Shown here: positions 42,433 through 53,703 of the stretch, piece after piece | How the letters are laid out: the number at the start of each line of letters is the position of its first letter | How positions within the stretch are numbered: position 1 is the stretch's first letter | Source of the DNA: Aphrophora alni | Taxonomy: Eukaryota > Arthropoda > Insecta > Hemiptera > Aphrophoridae | NCBI GenBank assembly: GCA_963513935.1 | Contig: OY740765.1 | Coordinates: 123,075,362 to 123,139,361, forward strand | Reading direction: 5' to 3' | Length of the DNA stretch: 64,000 bases | Position numbers and translations under genes: made by a program | The notes under the pieces: generated by a model | The model's database searches: none | Seen by the model: the letters and a program-made list of their open reading frames with translations, nothing else | Told to the model about the DNA's origin: nothing

Positions 42433-44109
42433 ATGGATCCAAACAGTGATGACATACGGGCTATTCTTGAAGAGGAATTGAGTGATATTTCTAATAGTGA
42501 AAATGAATTTATTACAAGTGAACATGATACTGCGACAGATGAAAGTGGTGATGAAGTTGAGGTTGATGATTCAGGAGCTGCTTATTATGGGAAAAACAGG
42601 TACAAGTGGTCTAAAATACCAGTGATACGTGGAAGAACTCCTTCTCACAACATTATATCGAGACCATTTTATTTGCCGCGAGTTATAGGGCCAGCGTCTA
42701 AATTAGATGAATCTTCTTTGGCAGTTGACATATTTAAACTGCTCATACCCGATGAAATTATCCTAGAAATTGTTTCCTTTATAAATTATAAAATTAGGGT
42801 AGAAACAGAAAATATCCCAAAACAGACTTATCACGGAGAAACCAATCTTGTGGAAATAAAAGCTTTCCTGGGGCTTTGTTATTTGTGGGGAGTTTTTAAA
42901 TCCAGAAATGAAGATTTATCATCACTTTATGCCACAGATGGAACAGGACGAGACATTTTTCGTGCCACAATGCCCCTTCAGCGCCTTTATTTCTTACTTA
43001 GATGTTTAAGATTCGACGATTATGCAACCAGAGAAGATCGTAAGAAAAACGATAAGTTGGCCTATATTTCAACAGTTTTCAACAATTTTATATCCAACTG
43101 CCAGCAAAACTATTCAGTTGACGCTAACGTTACGATAGACGAGATGTTAGTTGGGTTTAGAGGCAGATGTGCTTTCAGAATGTATATCCCTTCAAAGCCG
43201 AGAAAATACGGAATTAAAATTTTTATTTTGACAGATGCAAAAATGCACTATTGTTACAATGCAGAAATCTACTGTGGAAAAAATGTTGAGGAGTCACAAA
43301 ACAAGCTAAGTAAACCAACAAGAGTCGTAATGCGTATGGTAGAACCAATAATGGGAACAAATAGAAATTTGACGGGAGACAACTGGTTCACATCGATAGA
43401 ACTATTAGACGAATTGCAGAAAAAAGGCCTCACATATGTTGGAACTATACGCAAAAATAAAAGAGAACTGCCAATTGAGTTCACAAATTTTCGTGGACGT
43501 CCTGTGCCATCATCAATGTTTGCATTCTCGGGAAATAAAACTTTGGTATCTTTTGTACCAAAAAAAGGAAGAGTTGTAAATTTAGTTTCAACAATGCACC
43601 ATAATGATACAGTAAATGACGAAACTGACAAACCAGAAATAGTAGAATATTATAACGGCACAAAAGGTGGCGTAGATGCCTTAGATGAGAAATGCCACAA
43701 CTATACAACCAGTCGACGTACACAACGATGGCCTATGTCAATTTTTTTTGCAATTTTGGATATTGCCAGTGTAAATAGTTTTATAATATACAATGGAATA
43801 AAACCACGTCTGACAGAAAGAAAATTATTTATGTTGCAACTGGGAAAAGAGTTAGTGTTTCCTCATATGCAAAATAGACTTGCCATCCCACGTCTACCCC
43901 GAGATCTTCGAGGAATTATGTATCGCTGTTTGGAAAAAGAGGAACCACAATTATTTCCAAATCAAGATTTAGAAAAGTCACAGTTAAAACGAAAAAGATG
44001 CAGCGAGTGTCCTCGAAAGAAAGATAGAAAAGCCGGACGTGCATGTGTAAAGTGTGTTGCCCCATTGTGCGCTTCTTGTGGGCACTTATTATGCTCAAAA
44101 TGTGTCTAG
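42433..44109 (+). CDS. piggyBac transposase, copy 2, uninterrupted 558 residues
   Basis: The start is ATG 42433 (MDPNSDDIRAILEEELSDIS), with the acidic N-terminus usual for the family. The catalytic residues are in NVTIDEMLVGFRG (D236), LTGDNWFTSI (D316) and GTKGGVDALDEK (D415, with D418 as the fourth conserved aspartate). The C-terminal domain is Cys-rich, a RING/PHD-like zinc fold: CSECPRKK, then CVKCVAPLCASCGHLLCSKC (residues 523-557). The length is close to the 594 residues of the cabbage-looper enzyme. There are no stops or frameshifts, unlike copy 1. It would cut and paste DNA at TTAA sites in the nucleus. Whether it is a functional transposase or an immobilised coding relic is uncertain because the left TTAA is missing. 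Confidence 0.92.
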   Translation: MDPNSDDIRAILEEELSDISNSENEFITSEHDTATDESGDEVEVDDSGAAYYGKNRYKWSKIPVIRGRTPSHNIISRPFYLPRVIGPASKLDESSLAVDIFKLLIPDEIILEIVSFINYKIRVETENIPKQTYHGETNLVEIKAFLGLCYLWGVFKSRNEDLSSLYATDGTGRDIFRATMPLQRLYFLLRCLRFDDYATREDRKKNDKLAYISTVFNNFISNCQQNYSVDANVTIDEMLVGFRGRCAFRMYIPSKPRKYGIKIFILTDAKMHYCYNAEIYCGKNVEESQNKLSKPTRVVMRMVEPIMGTNRNLTGDNWFTSIELLDELQKKGLTYVGTIRKNKRELPIEFTNFRGRPVPSSMFAFSGNKTLVSFVPKKGRVVNLVSTMHHNDTVNDETDKPEIVEYYNGTKGGVDALDEKCHNYTTSRRTQRWPMSIFFAILDIASVNSFIIYNGIKPRLTERKLFMLQLGKELVFPHMQNRLAIPRLPRDLRGIMYRCLEKEEPQLFPNQDLEKSQLKRKRCSECPRKKDRKAGRACVKCVAPLCASCGHLLCSKCV

Positions 44110-44660
44110 TATTTGTGTATATTTTAACATGAACACCATTAAAGTTATGATTTATGTTTGATATTTCTTTTAATTAAATAATTTTATATGTTTGAATTCA
44201 TAACTTACGTATATTGTGAGCTTTATAAATTTAGACGTTGATTTTATTAGATCAGACAATTTTAATTATTCAAAGCTTGCAATTTCTCAAATATATATGT
44301 TATTTATGTAAAAAAAACAATTTTTTCAAGCTGTTTAATCTTTTTTCTTTCCGGAACAATATTAGTTATGTTTAAAAATTTAATATTTTTAGGAATTTTT
44401 TATTAAAACCTCAAACAATGTTTTTAGAGTCACAATTTTGACAATGAATTTTAAAACTGTTACCTAAATGTGTTCTGATGCTTTAAGATTACAATATTAG
44501 CGTAAATATGTTAACAACAATCCAGAGTTAAAGAATAGAGTTAAAACAATTCCAAATTATTTAAAAAATATTAGGAAAAATGTTTGGTTTTTTTGCGAGT
44601 CATATTGACCCGACCATGTAAGTTATGTAACATTATTTGACAGTGTAAGTTACGGGTTAA

Positions 44661-46203
44661 ACAAAAACTTTAATATATGATAATAAAACAAATTCTTGTT
44701 GATTGCTTGATATGTAGGCTATGTCTAAGAATAACAAACATGTGTAATAAAACAAAAACATCAAATTAGGCTACAGGGTATGATGTTTACCCCCTTCACC
44801 TAATAGATATTGTTATATTTGTTCGGTAAACATGCAGGAGTGTTATTCGATCTATATAAGTGCAAAATCTCGTAAATTCGTCTTCAAAAGTGTTTTTTCC
44901 ATCAATTCGATATTCCTTTTCAACACAAGTGTTTTTTTTATTTTCTCACAATTCAATATTTACTTAACAATCTTAGAAATTGAAAAATTGTAACATATTC
45001 AATCGTATACCCATATTGAAATCACTTGTAGGGTGAATCCGCACTTCATTCACTAATACAGGTTGATATTACTATGCTTCTATGATATAAGTTTCATGAT
45101 GACTAGGTCTCTGAAACTTAGAGCTATTACAATAACTATAGGTAAAGTAAGGTAAATATATATTGACCTTCCTTGACCTGTAGTTCTTTAACTAGGTGTG
45201 GTTAGGTATCATTGATACTAAATGATATCTAGTTTGACAGTTCTTAAAACAAAACTATTTGCTCGGAATAAAAAAAAATCGATAGATTTTACTTACAATT
45301 GGTGAAATATTGTCAAAATACCCTAAAATTACTATGAAACAGTCATTTTAAGTCATCCAAAAGCTAACTGGTCTATTGTTATGGTTAGTCAACTTATTCA
45401 AGGAATTGTAAAAAAACATGCCTACAAATTTAATCAAAATTAATAATGTCTATAAAGAACATAAGGTGCATATGCAGGATAGTTGTCTGATCGATTTAAG
45501 TGCAAAATCTCGGCAATTCCTGTTCAAAATAGCATTTTATCCATCATTTCAATAGATTATTTCATAATGACGCTTTTCACTTTTTATGTTTCACAATTCA
45601 TTATTTCTGTCCAAAAACAGTGATTTAAAATGACTGTTTTATGGCAATTTAAGGTTATTTCACCAAATATTTCATCAATTTTGAGTGTAATTTATCGATG
45701 TATTTTTCTCTGCGCAAATAGTTTTGTTTTAAGAACTGTCAAACTAGATATCATTTAGTATCAATGATACCTAAATGATATCTACAACAAGATTAAAAAT
45801 AAATTATAATTATTGACAATGTGTATTTGCTACTTCGACCATTCTCATTTTATGGGGAGGGTGGTGGCACCCACTAGTTCTCACTGTCACTGATAAATAG
45901 CGTGGAACATCATTTTTTATAAAATCAAGTAGGTATTGCCAATGTCAGCTCTGACTTAAACAGAGCTCGAAAATCCAAGAAATAGCAATGACAAATTTAT
46001 TTAAAATTCTACAAAAATAATTTCTATAACCTAACTGAAAACTATATTGAAGTCTAATCACAGGAACATATAAATTGCAGTGATTATGGTCCATATAAAA
46101 TTGATTTTAGCAACTTATTAAAATGTGTACACATAGGCCTAAAAATATACACAATTAAAAAAATTTCATTGCGAAAAAAGTGATTGAAAAAACAAGCATG
46201 TTT
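44661..46203. other. Repeat-rich spacer between piggyBac elements
   Basis: No gene. It holds the direct-repeat block 44832-45122, the TIR-bearing MITE 45204-45772 and the inverted block 45787-45925. Confidence 0.5.
45204..45772. mobile_element. MITE with ~58-bp TIRs
   Basis: GGTATCATTGATACTAAATG followed by ATATCTAGTTTGACAGTTCT and TAAAACAAAACTATTTGC at the left is matched in reverse complement at the right with almost no differences. The element is about 569 bp and non-coding. The outermost bases themselves form a small palindrome (GGTATCATTGATACT). Confidence 0.78.
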
Positions 46204-46858
46204 TTAACCCTGGAATGGTATTCTATCGTGATTTTTACGAAGACGAAATTAATTTTGGCTGGTATTGTTTTGTTTGCGATCCGACTTTACCAGCCCTTTG
46301 TGTAAGCTCACCCCATCCTCCACCAAGGTCAGTAAGATAGTGGAACTGGTTTTAGAAAGTTGCATACTCGGTCAGGAACTACCCTTGTGTAATTTCTACG
46401 AATGTATACCAATAACGTAACTTTTTCTTTAAGTTTAAAATTTTTTTTTAAGCTGATATTAATTTCTATACTTTATACAAACTGTTTTTGTTTACAATGA
46501 CACTTAGACCTTCAGAAATAGACAAAATAATAGACGAAACTGACAGTGACAATGATATAGGTGACTTAGCGTTCTGCTTGGAGCATCAAGGAGAGGCGTG
46601 TCATAGCTGTGCTGAGAACTTCTGAATTTCGGCCGATACGCATATAAAAATAACTAAATAGGGCAGGGCTTCACTTATAATTTACTTTTAAGATGGTATG
46701 CAAACTTACAATTAACGTTTGAACTTTAATTACGGAGGCTAACTCAAACCCAATACTGTGGCTGCAATTCAGCAATCTGCTTGGAGCACACAAAAGGGAC
46801 TTTGAAATTGTTGGAAATCTTTGCAACTATTAGATTTTGGTTGAAACTCGTCTTATTT

Positions 46859-46897
<39 letters not shown>

Positions 46898-47209
46898 GTC
46901 ATTTATACTTTGTAAAGTACCCTTGTTACTGACTCTATGTTAATTTTTTTATATAAAACAAAAATTAACTTAAGCTATTTTCAAATGTTTCACATTCAAA
47001 TAACATTTTTTTACTTTAATAAAAATTTATTAATTGTAACCAAATTTATGTGTTTATAACACTTTTAACAGTATTAAACAATAATTTGTTATGCAAATAG
47101 TTGTTGTTTTATTTTCATGGCAACCACAAATGTTTACAATTACAAACGTAAAAAATACGATACTATACCAATAACGTATCTCTGTAGTAGTATACCATTC
47201 CAGGGTTAA
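46204..47209. mobile_element. Internally deleted piggyBac derivative, ~1 kb
   Basis: TTAA flanks (46204-46207 and 47206-47209) surround perfect inverted ends CCCTGGAATGGTAT (the right end mirrors as ATACCATTCCAGGG). An ACCAATAACGTA motif recurs inside both ends (about 46409 and 47167). The interior keeps only a short piece resembling the start of a transposase plus a TA microsatellite (46861-46894). Size and structure fit a non-autonomous derivative needing a transposase in trans. Its TIR differs from both other piggyBac elements here. Confidence 0.85.
46497..46625 (+). pseudogene. N-terminal remnant of a piggyBac transposase
   Basis: The ATG at 46497 opens a frame of 42 codons containing SEIDKIIDETDSDNDIGD, an acidic Asp/Ser stretch like the N-termini of piggyBac transposases, ending with TGA at 46623-46625. 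The catalytic core is absent. The call depends on its place inside TTAA-flanked ends; the sequence alone would not be diagnostic. Confidence 0.45.
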
Positions 47210-49379
47210 CATTTTTAGATGACTTTTAGTATATGAGCAAAACATAAGCACACTTGTGGTGTATATGGCAAAATTCTTACCTTACTTTGTAAAAGTATGT
47301 TTTGGGAGGCAACTCAAAAATTTTATTATACGTGGTAATTCCTATAGAAAAATGGTGTAGGCTAAATGGTTGCCCTTGTCTAAAAGTGCAGCTGATACAA
47401 ATTTGAAATAGAGCTATGTATTTTTATTTTTATTTTCTCACATTTACTAGTACCTATAGTGAAAGTTATATGAAGGAAAAAACTGATGTAGAGTTGTTTG
47501 CGGATACAGTACAGCATGTCTGTTTTGAAATTCCTTGAATTTAAAAAAGTGATTTTCGGAATGATGTATCATGATTCAAGAAACATCAAAACACCTTGGC
47601 AAATACACAGAAACTACTGAAGAGTTACTGTTGAAGCGTGAAGTACTAGAGCAAAAGAGACTCCTGTCTTTTACTCAAGTAAATGTAGACAATCTGGCAA
47701 AGCAAATTTGTGTGCCTGGTTGAAAGATATAAAGCCATGTTGGCTGGATTAGACGTGGAATATACAAAAGTCTTTGAAGCTGATGTGTTTAATGGGTATA
47801 ACCTGGTTAAATAATAAACAAAAATATATAGTTATTTCTTATGTAATTTATATTCCTTTCTAACAACCCAAGTGAAAAATAGGGATTTATTTAGATTTAT
47901 TTTAAATCTCTACCAGCTGCCATTTTTTATAGTGACATTTTCACACATTTGCTTTTTATTCATTATTCTCTGTAAAATGATGGATTATTCGACAGGGATT
48001 AAGATTTTTGATTTGCCCTCCATAAACAAAATTTTGGTAGGTAGGGAAAATTTTGACTATAGGCTGTGGCAAAAGATAGCGGTAGAAGTCTTATAAAGTA
48101 CTCCAAAATCACATTTTGTTTGTTCCTTTATTTAAAATTTAGGCGTAGTGTGTTCAAAAAGAGCAAAACAATTTGATTATTTTTCCACTTTACTGTTGTT
48201 GGATTTTCACTAAATCTGATACATCCATATTGATTTTGATTTGTATTTGATAGATTTATTATAATAAATATTATGTTTGAAGTTGTGAAAGATGTCTGGA
48301 GTATATTTTATGGCAACCCCCTCCCCCCTCCAATGCTTTGATTTAATTTTGTAAATGTCTACTTCTCTGTACAATTATTACATTCATAATACAGACAAAT
48401 ATAAATATGTTACATCGTCTGTTCAGTACAGTAAGTAATATGAACAAAATTAATGAGTTAACGATGATCAAGGTTCATTTTTCCATCTCGATTGTTTTCA
48501 AATCAAAATTATCTTTTATCTGTGGTTTGGTATATTATATGTACATTCAATAATCAATATATTTCACTAAAATTTTAATCTATTTTCCTAATCAAAAAAA
48601 TGTACAACTATAAAATTTGTTCCATAATTTGGGTCCCAAGAACTGCAGTATAGCTTCATTTCATTTTCGGATCAGCAATCTGATTTTTACCTCTACAATC
48701 AGTTTCCAAACTAATGCTGTGCAATTTTTATCAACCTGTTTATAGACTGTACGTAGAAAGAATAAGATTTTAGGAAAATTTATTTGAGACAAATGTTGTA
48801 GGTCACAAAATTGGCACTTCATGAGATTGGCACGAAATTTAAGGGGTCATTCGAAGGTAAACTTGATTTTTTAAATAATGTGAATTCTCTTCTTCTTTTT
48901 TTTTACTCCCTAAGAGTAAAAGACTATTCAGCTATGTAATCATACAATGGTGCATATAACCTCTAATGGCCTTCAGGGTCAAATGAATGTAGGTTACATG
49001 CAAAATTATGATACATTCTAGCAAAATCACAACTTTTCTTGTAGTTTAACGGCCGGAAAAACCTCACGGTTCTGACAATGGAATTGATTCCGCAAAGTTT
49101 TTTCTCTCCTGTAATGAATAGATAGCTGAACTTAAAATTATCCTCTCTTTCTATTTCTGGTGTCAGAAATAAGGGTTTCTGTTAAAAAAAAAATCAAATA
49201 GACCTTTAAAAACCCTTAAATTTGATCCTATGTTCAAGATCAAGGTTACCAACAAGCGCTTCTTTTAATTTTGTGCCCTACAACTTTTTCCTCATATATT
49301 TTTTCCAAAATCTTCAAGATATTCTACCATTCTGATACTTTTTATTTATTACAATTCATAAAATCACGCTTTGTTTTAG
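47210..49379. other. Mostly non-coding; weak coding signal near 47.6 kb
   Basis: Apart from the small frame at 47571-47723, nothing was recognised. The C-run CCCCCTCCCCCCTCC (48318-48332) stands out in AT-rich sequence. Confidence 0.4.
47571..47723 (+). other. Small unidentified open frame (50 codons)
   Basis: It starts ATG and contains KHLGKYTETTEELLLKREVL followed by EQKRLLSFTQVNVDNLAKQI, a helical, charged composition unlike the AT-driven frames nearby. Sequence just after the stop, in another frame, reads VERYKAMLAGLDVEYTKVFE, so it could be a frameshifted remnant of a longer gene. No family recognised. Confidence 0.25.
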
Positions 49380-50160
49380 GATGCTCTTAATTATGCAGAA
49401 ATTATATCAATTCTACAGGATTTGGAAGAAACAGCCAAGTGTTGTGTGTGTATAGAATTACTACAACCACCAGTTCAAGTCTGCAAGAATGGTCATGCGA
49501 TTTGCAGTGCATGTAAGACCACACTAATAGAATGTCCAACTTGTAAGGTTATGTTTTCCAAAATAATTCCTGTTGCTCTCAACAACATCCTGGAGACCTT
49601 CCCCAAATTGTGCAAAAATTCTGGTCGTGGGTGTTCTCGCTTAGTGTTAAAACATTCCAAAAATGAACACAAAAGTGTCTGTCCAATGAGGATTGAACCA
49701 TGTCTACTGGGTGAATGTACTTGGTGTGGGAGTATTTCTGAATTATTAAATCATATAGGGATTGAACATGATGACCAGTGCATATTTTTAGAAACCAATG
49801 ATTGCTTCTGGGCTAATCCAATTTTAAATGAAAATTACTGTGATGTTACAATTGCACAAGCCTTCGGTTGTTTATTTTAAAAATATGAGTGCATCAATAT
49901 ACAGAAGAATAAGCTTTTTGTATTTGTTCGATGCCTTCCAAAAGGTAATAACAAACTTTTAATTATTATTCAATAATAATTATATATCAATAGGTAATAA
50001 CAAACTTAACAACTTTTATTCAATAATATCATACCATAAACACAATTGTCCAATTTCGTTCTCTTACTTTCAAAAATGTGTATCACATAATGTAGATATT
50101 GATAAAATATTTGAACAAGAAAACTGTATGGGTATACCTTTGGACATGTTACCAATGTTC
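49380..50160 (+). pseudogene. SIAH-like RING E3 ligase gene copy, 5' part
   Basis: The frame opens right after TTTTAG at 49374-49379 (DALNYAEIISILQDLEETAK), so a 5' exon may be missing. It has a RING finger (CCVCIELL, CKNGHAICSAC, CPTC) and a SIAH-type zinc finger (CKNSGRGCSRL, HKSVCP, CLLGECTWCG, HIGIEH). TAA 49878-49880 interrupts the frame just before KYECINIQKNKLFVFVRCLP. A 49-bp tandem duplication (copies at 49944 and 49993) then shifts the frame, after which the SINA/TRAF-like C-terminal region resumes (SYFQKCVSHNVDIDKIFEQE and PLDMLPM) up to the retrotransposon at 50161. SIAH proteins attach ubiquitin to targets. This is probably one member of an expanded family, now dead. Confidence 0.78.
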
Positions 50161-52651
50161 TACAACGAAAAAACTCTAACTTTTTTAGAGTCAGACTAAT
50201 TACGCCCCCTATCTTAATTAATACGTAACAGTCTCGAATCCTGAGATTTTTAGCCTACAGGATTCGTTCTCGCGTGACAAAAAGAATAAATTATCCAATC
50301 CACTGGAAGTTTTTGGCTTACTATCTTGCTGGCCCCCCTTTTTATTTACGACTTCCAGTAACTGTATTTATAATTACCCTGTTTCTCAGGGAGAACACGA
50401 ATTTACTTTATTTTTTGAATTTTAATCTCGCAGGTGTGTCCTTAGGAATACCTTTTTGATACAATATATTTTACCCTTTTTTATAATAACGAACCTGAAA
50501 ATACAACATATAAATGTGTGACCAATTCTAAATAACACAGATTTAGAGGAAAAATGAAAAAATTAATTCTTTTAATTAACTGAAATAAAACAACTGAAAT
50601 AATAAACTTGACACAAGTCAACAAAATAAAATTCAAACAATTTCTCTAATAAAATTAATGGATAATAACTAAATATTTCTCTTTTGAGCAGAAGGCAATT
50701 ACTTATGAATTTCTTAAAATTGATATATAGAAAACAAAAATTTCTATTATTTCTGAATTTAAATTATTTAATTTATTAAATTTATTTATTGAAAGGATTT
50801 TTATTCACACATGAGATTGACATTATCTATTTAATATATTCATTTAATTACACAAAAAAAAAATTTTATCTCAGGAAAATCAGTGAGACTCTAAAATCGG
50901 GCCAATTTTGCCCTTTAAAAAAGGAAATTTGGATTTTCTCAGACCTTGTCCGCCGTGTTGTAGATCCTGAGTCCTGAGATGCTGATGGTCCTCTGGTGTC
51001 TGGTTGGTTGAATTTCGATTAAAGTTGTCTTATAGTTTCTCCATGGAGTTCAGAAGGCTGGCTGGTTGTTCGAATCTATTCCCTTCTATCGCTCTCGCTG
51101 ACGCTGTTTTAATACGTTGGCATTGTAACACTTAAACTTCCTCAAACTATTTTTTAAAAGAGACGTTCGGGCATAGTCACCCCTAGCAACTGTTTTGACG
51201 ATTTTTTCCAAGAGACCTTCCGGGCATAATCACCCCTAGCACTTACTTTGACAATTTTTTTACGAGAGACCTCTATGAGATTCGTGCGGCTCTTTTTATA
51301 GCCAAAAACTATCGTATATCGATACCAATTTTTTTCCCTCACTGGACCGATACGATATTTCCATTTATGGTGTATTTCTATGCAATTTCTTGATTATTTT
51401 TGGTGTAGGTGGTTCAGTTATTTATTATTAATTTATTTATTATGTTTACTGTTTTTATATTGTCCTTTTTAATCACTTTGTTCTAATTAATCCTTTAATT
51501 TATTTTTGCTGTAAGTTGGTATTCTGGCCCCGCCTCTAACTACGTCACTTATCCTTGAACATTTAAACCCTGCAACTTGCAACTGGCTGATGAAAAAATC
51601 TTCATTGTTTTCCTTTTAATTGTCTATAACACTTTTCCTAACAGTTTTTGCGTTTTTTCGTAACCGGTGTATTGTAGCTCTCGACCGCGGCAATTTCCCG
51701 CACTTCGAATGACATTTCTCGGACTATTCATTCGCCTTCAATAGCTTACGTAAGAATTTGCGTAATTTACAGTTTTTAATTCTTACACCTTTAAAGTTTT
51801 TTCTTTCAAACTTTGTAACTTTGTTTATTTCGTAATTTAAACGCCCTAGCCGTGATAACACAATTCTACGACTTCTGGTAGTGATGTAATCCCGTGCATA
51901 TTTTCACACCTTTGGGTTTGGGGTTTATTTATTAACTGATTTTCCTGAAATTTACACAACTTTTAGATATTAGGTTTTAAACTCTTTTTGCAAAATTTCC
52001 ACTTCTTATCTTTTTTCCTTTTCATAATATAGCGTGAAAACCATAACTCTTTTGTTTTACTCAAATTTATATTTTTAATCATTAATTATAGTATAACTTT
52101 ATTTATTTAATTACTTCTATACAATCCTTTTTTCAAAATTTATTTTTATTTACTTTTATTAGCTTTTATACTTAACCTTTTCTGCTAACTTTTTAAATAT
52201 CAATTTTTTCCAAATTTTATCAAGAATACCTTCATCTTAAAATTACATTTTATTTTCAAAAATATCAAGGTTTTTTAATTTTTATTAATTTTGAAAATTT
52301 TTAAATTCTTCATTTAAATCTGCCGTAACGTCTGTTAGTTAATATGAAATAACAGTACTAGATATGTATTGCATACGACTTGTATTACAACTACATATCC
52401 TTATACATTATTATTTCACATTTTCAAAATTCATAAAAAATGATTTTTCAATTCAAAATCCGCCGACATAGGAATTTACTGTTAGAACAAGTCGGTAAGA
52501 TTTGACCTTGGACCATTTCATAGTTCAATCTCACCGACCGGCTATAAGCAGTAAAAAGTTCTACAAAACATCCATACCTTGCATTGGGATTATTTTTTGA
52601 TATTTTTTTTTTTGACCAAAATATAACCCTATACAACGAATTTCCGTTGTA
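50161..52651 (-). repeat. 3' LTR (2,491 bp)
   Basis: This is a near-identical copy of 58930-61421. It contains a TATA box on the minus strand (51292-51300) and a tandem repeat (51159-51270). Small open frames inside it (50274-50459, 50789-50977, 51154-51342) recur identically or almost identically in the other LTR and have no recognisable product. Confidence 0.95.
51159..51270. repeat. Two-copy ~53-bp tandem repeat in the LTR U3/R region
   Basis: The units start AGAGACSTTCSGGGCATARTCA and contain CACCCCTAGCA and TTTTGACRATTTTTT, with a third partial start AGAGACCTC at 51265. The same arrangement is in the other LTR at about 59928-60039. It lies downstream of the TATA box in the transcription direction, so it would fall around or after the start site. 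Confidence 0.75.
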
Positions 52652-52663
52652 GCTCCCTCCTTA
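52652..52663 (-). promoter_or_regulatory. Polypurine tract next to the 3' LTR
   Basis: The minus strand reads AAGGAGGGAGC directly before the LTR start, as expected for plus-strand priming. Confidence 0.65.
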
Positions 52664-53703
52664 TGTCAGCCACGTTGAAATATCTCAATATTTCATGAGT
52701 TATGACATAACATACGATACCCCATATTTAAACTCCCACAATCTTCAAAATTAATCTCACCTTGTTCCCTGTTCTGCCTTTTCTGCTCCTAGATTTCTAA
52801 CATAATACATGATACATCTTTATATTATACATTAATTCATGACATTTATTTATAATATTAATTGATTGTTTATAATTGTTTTTCTTATAATTATTCAGTT
52901 CACTTCACTTTTTCACACTATATTGGGACCTAACACTTTCCTGAGATAACTTGACATTATATAATCTCCATACCTTAACTTCTGGCTAATTTCGATTAAT
53001 AACAAAGTTACCCCAGTCAAAACGCTTTAATTTCTATTTTATTTTTAATTAATTTACTGTTTTCCCTTAGTCAACTTACCCCTTTATTTTTTACTTATTT
53101 ATTATTATTAAAAATTTTTTATTTTAATTTTAAATTATTTACTTTTTCTAAAAAAAGAATTTTTTGTTATGCTTTTTCGTCTGAACTTGCTGAATCCAAT
53201 GATGTAACACTTAATCTAGTCCTGATTTTAATTACAATTTTTCTCTGTTGTGATTTAGTATAATTGTCGACATTCCATCCCCTTTGTATTCTTGCGACCT
53301 TGTTCCGTTAGCCGACTGACAGTAGATATCCTAAGTCAATATTGTCTTCCTTGACCTAGTCAACACAACCTTGCTTCCGTTACTCATTGAATCTAAATAT
53401 TATGTTTTTAATCTGCTTACGGTTTCATTCATTAGGGCTGGTTTCCCGTTCTGACATCAAACCTGTTTTTAGTATGCCTCTGGATACTTAATTCAGTCTT
53501 GCAGCATGTTAAACCCATTAACCTATTATTCTTATTTATTATTCAGCTTGATTATACTATATCTTGAATTTTCTTATAACTATTAGTCATTTTCCTTTTA
53601 AACGTTGTATGCTTATATTTCTTTTTACATTTATACAGGGTTTTCATAATTCATGTCCTATCCTAAACACTTCTTTATTTTTATTTAATTTTTAAATTTT
53701 AAT
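52664..53703 (-). other. Non-coding 3' region of the LTR element
   Basis: About 1.04 kb of A/T-rich sequence between the integrase stop and the polypurine tract. No envelope-like or other frame with motifs was seen. Confidence 0.6.

Larger units (their letters stand above)
42116..44660 (+). mobile_element. piggyBac-type transposon, copy 2
   Basis: The right end finishes TGTAAGTTACGGG followed by TTAA (44657-44660). The matching left sequence CCCGTAACTTACA lies at 42116-42128, but it is preceded by TCGG rather than TTAA, and a second GGGTAACTTACATCG copy lies just outside it at 42100. The left boundary is therefore uncertain (between about 42092 and 42116). Subterminal GTAACTTACA and GGGTCAN3-4TGACCC motifs recur at both ends. 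The element carries one full-length transposase frame. Confidence 0.75.

Noticed and set aside
50274..51342. Open frames in the LTR (61-62 codons) that also appear at 59043-60111
   Set aside because: They are the same LTR sequence twice, have no motifs and are short; repetition reflects LTR identity, not gene conservation.
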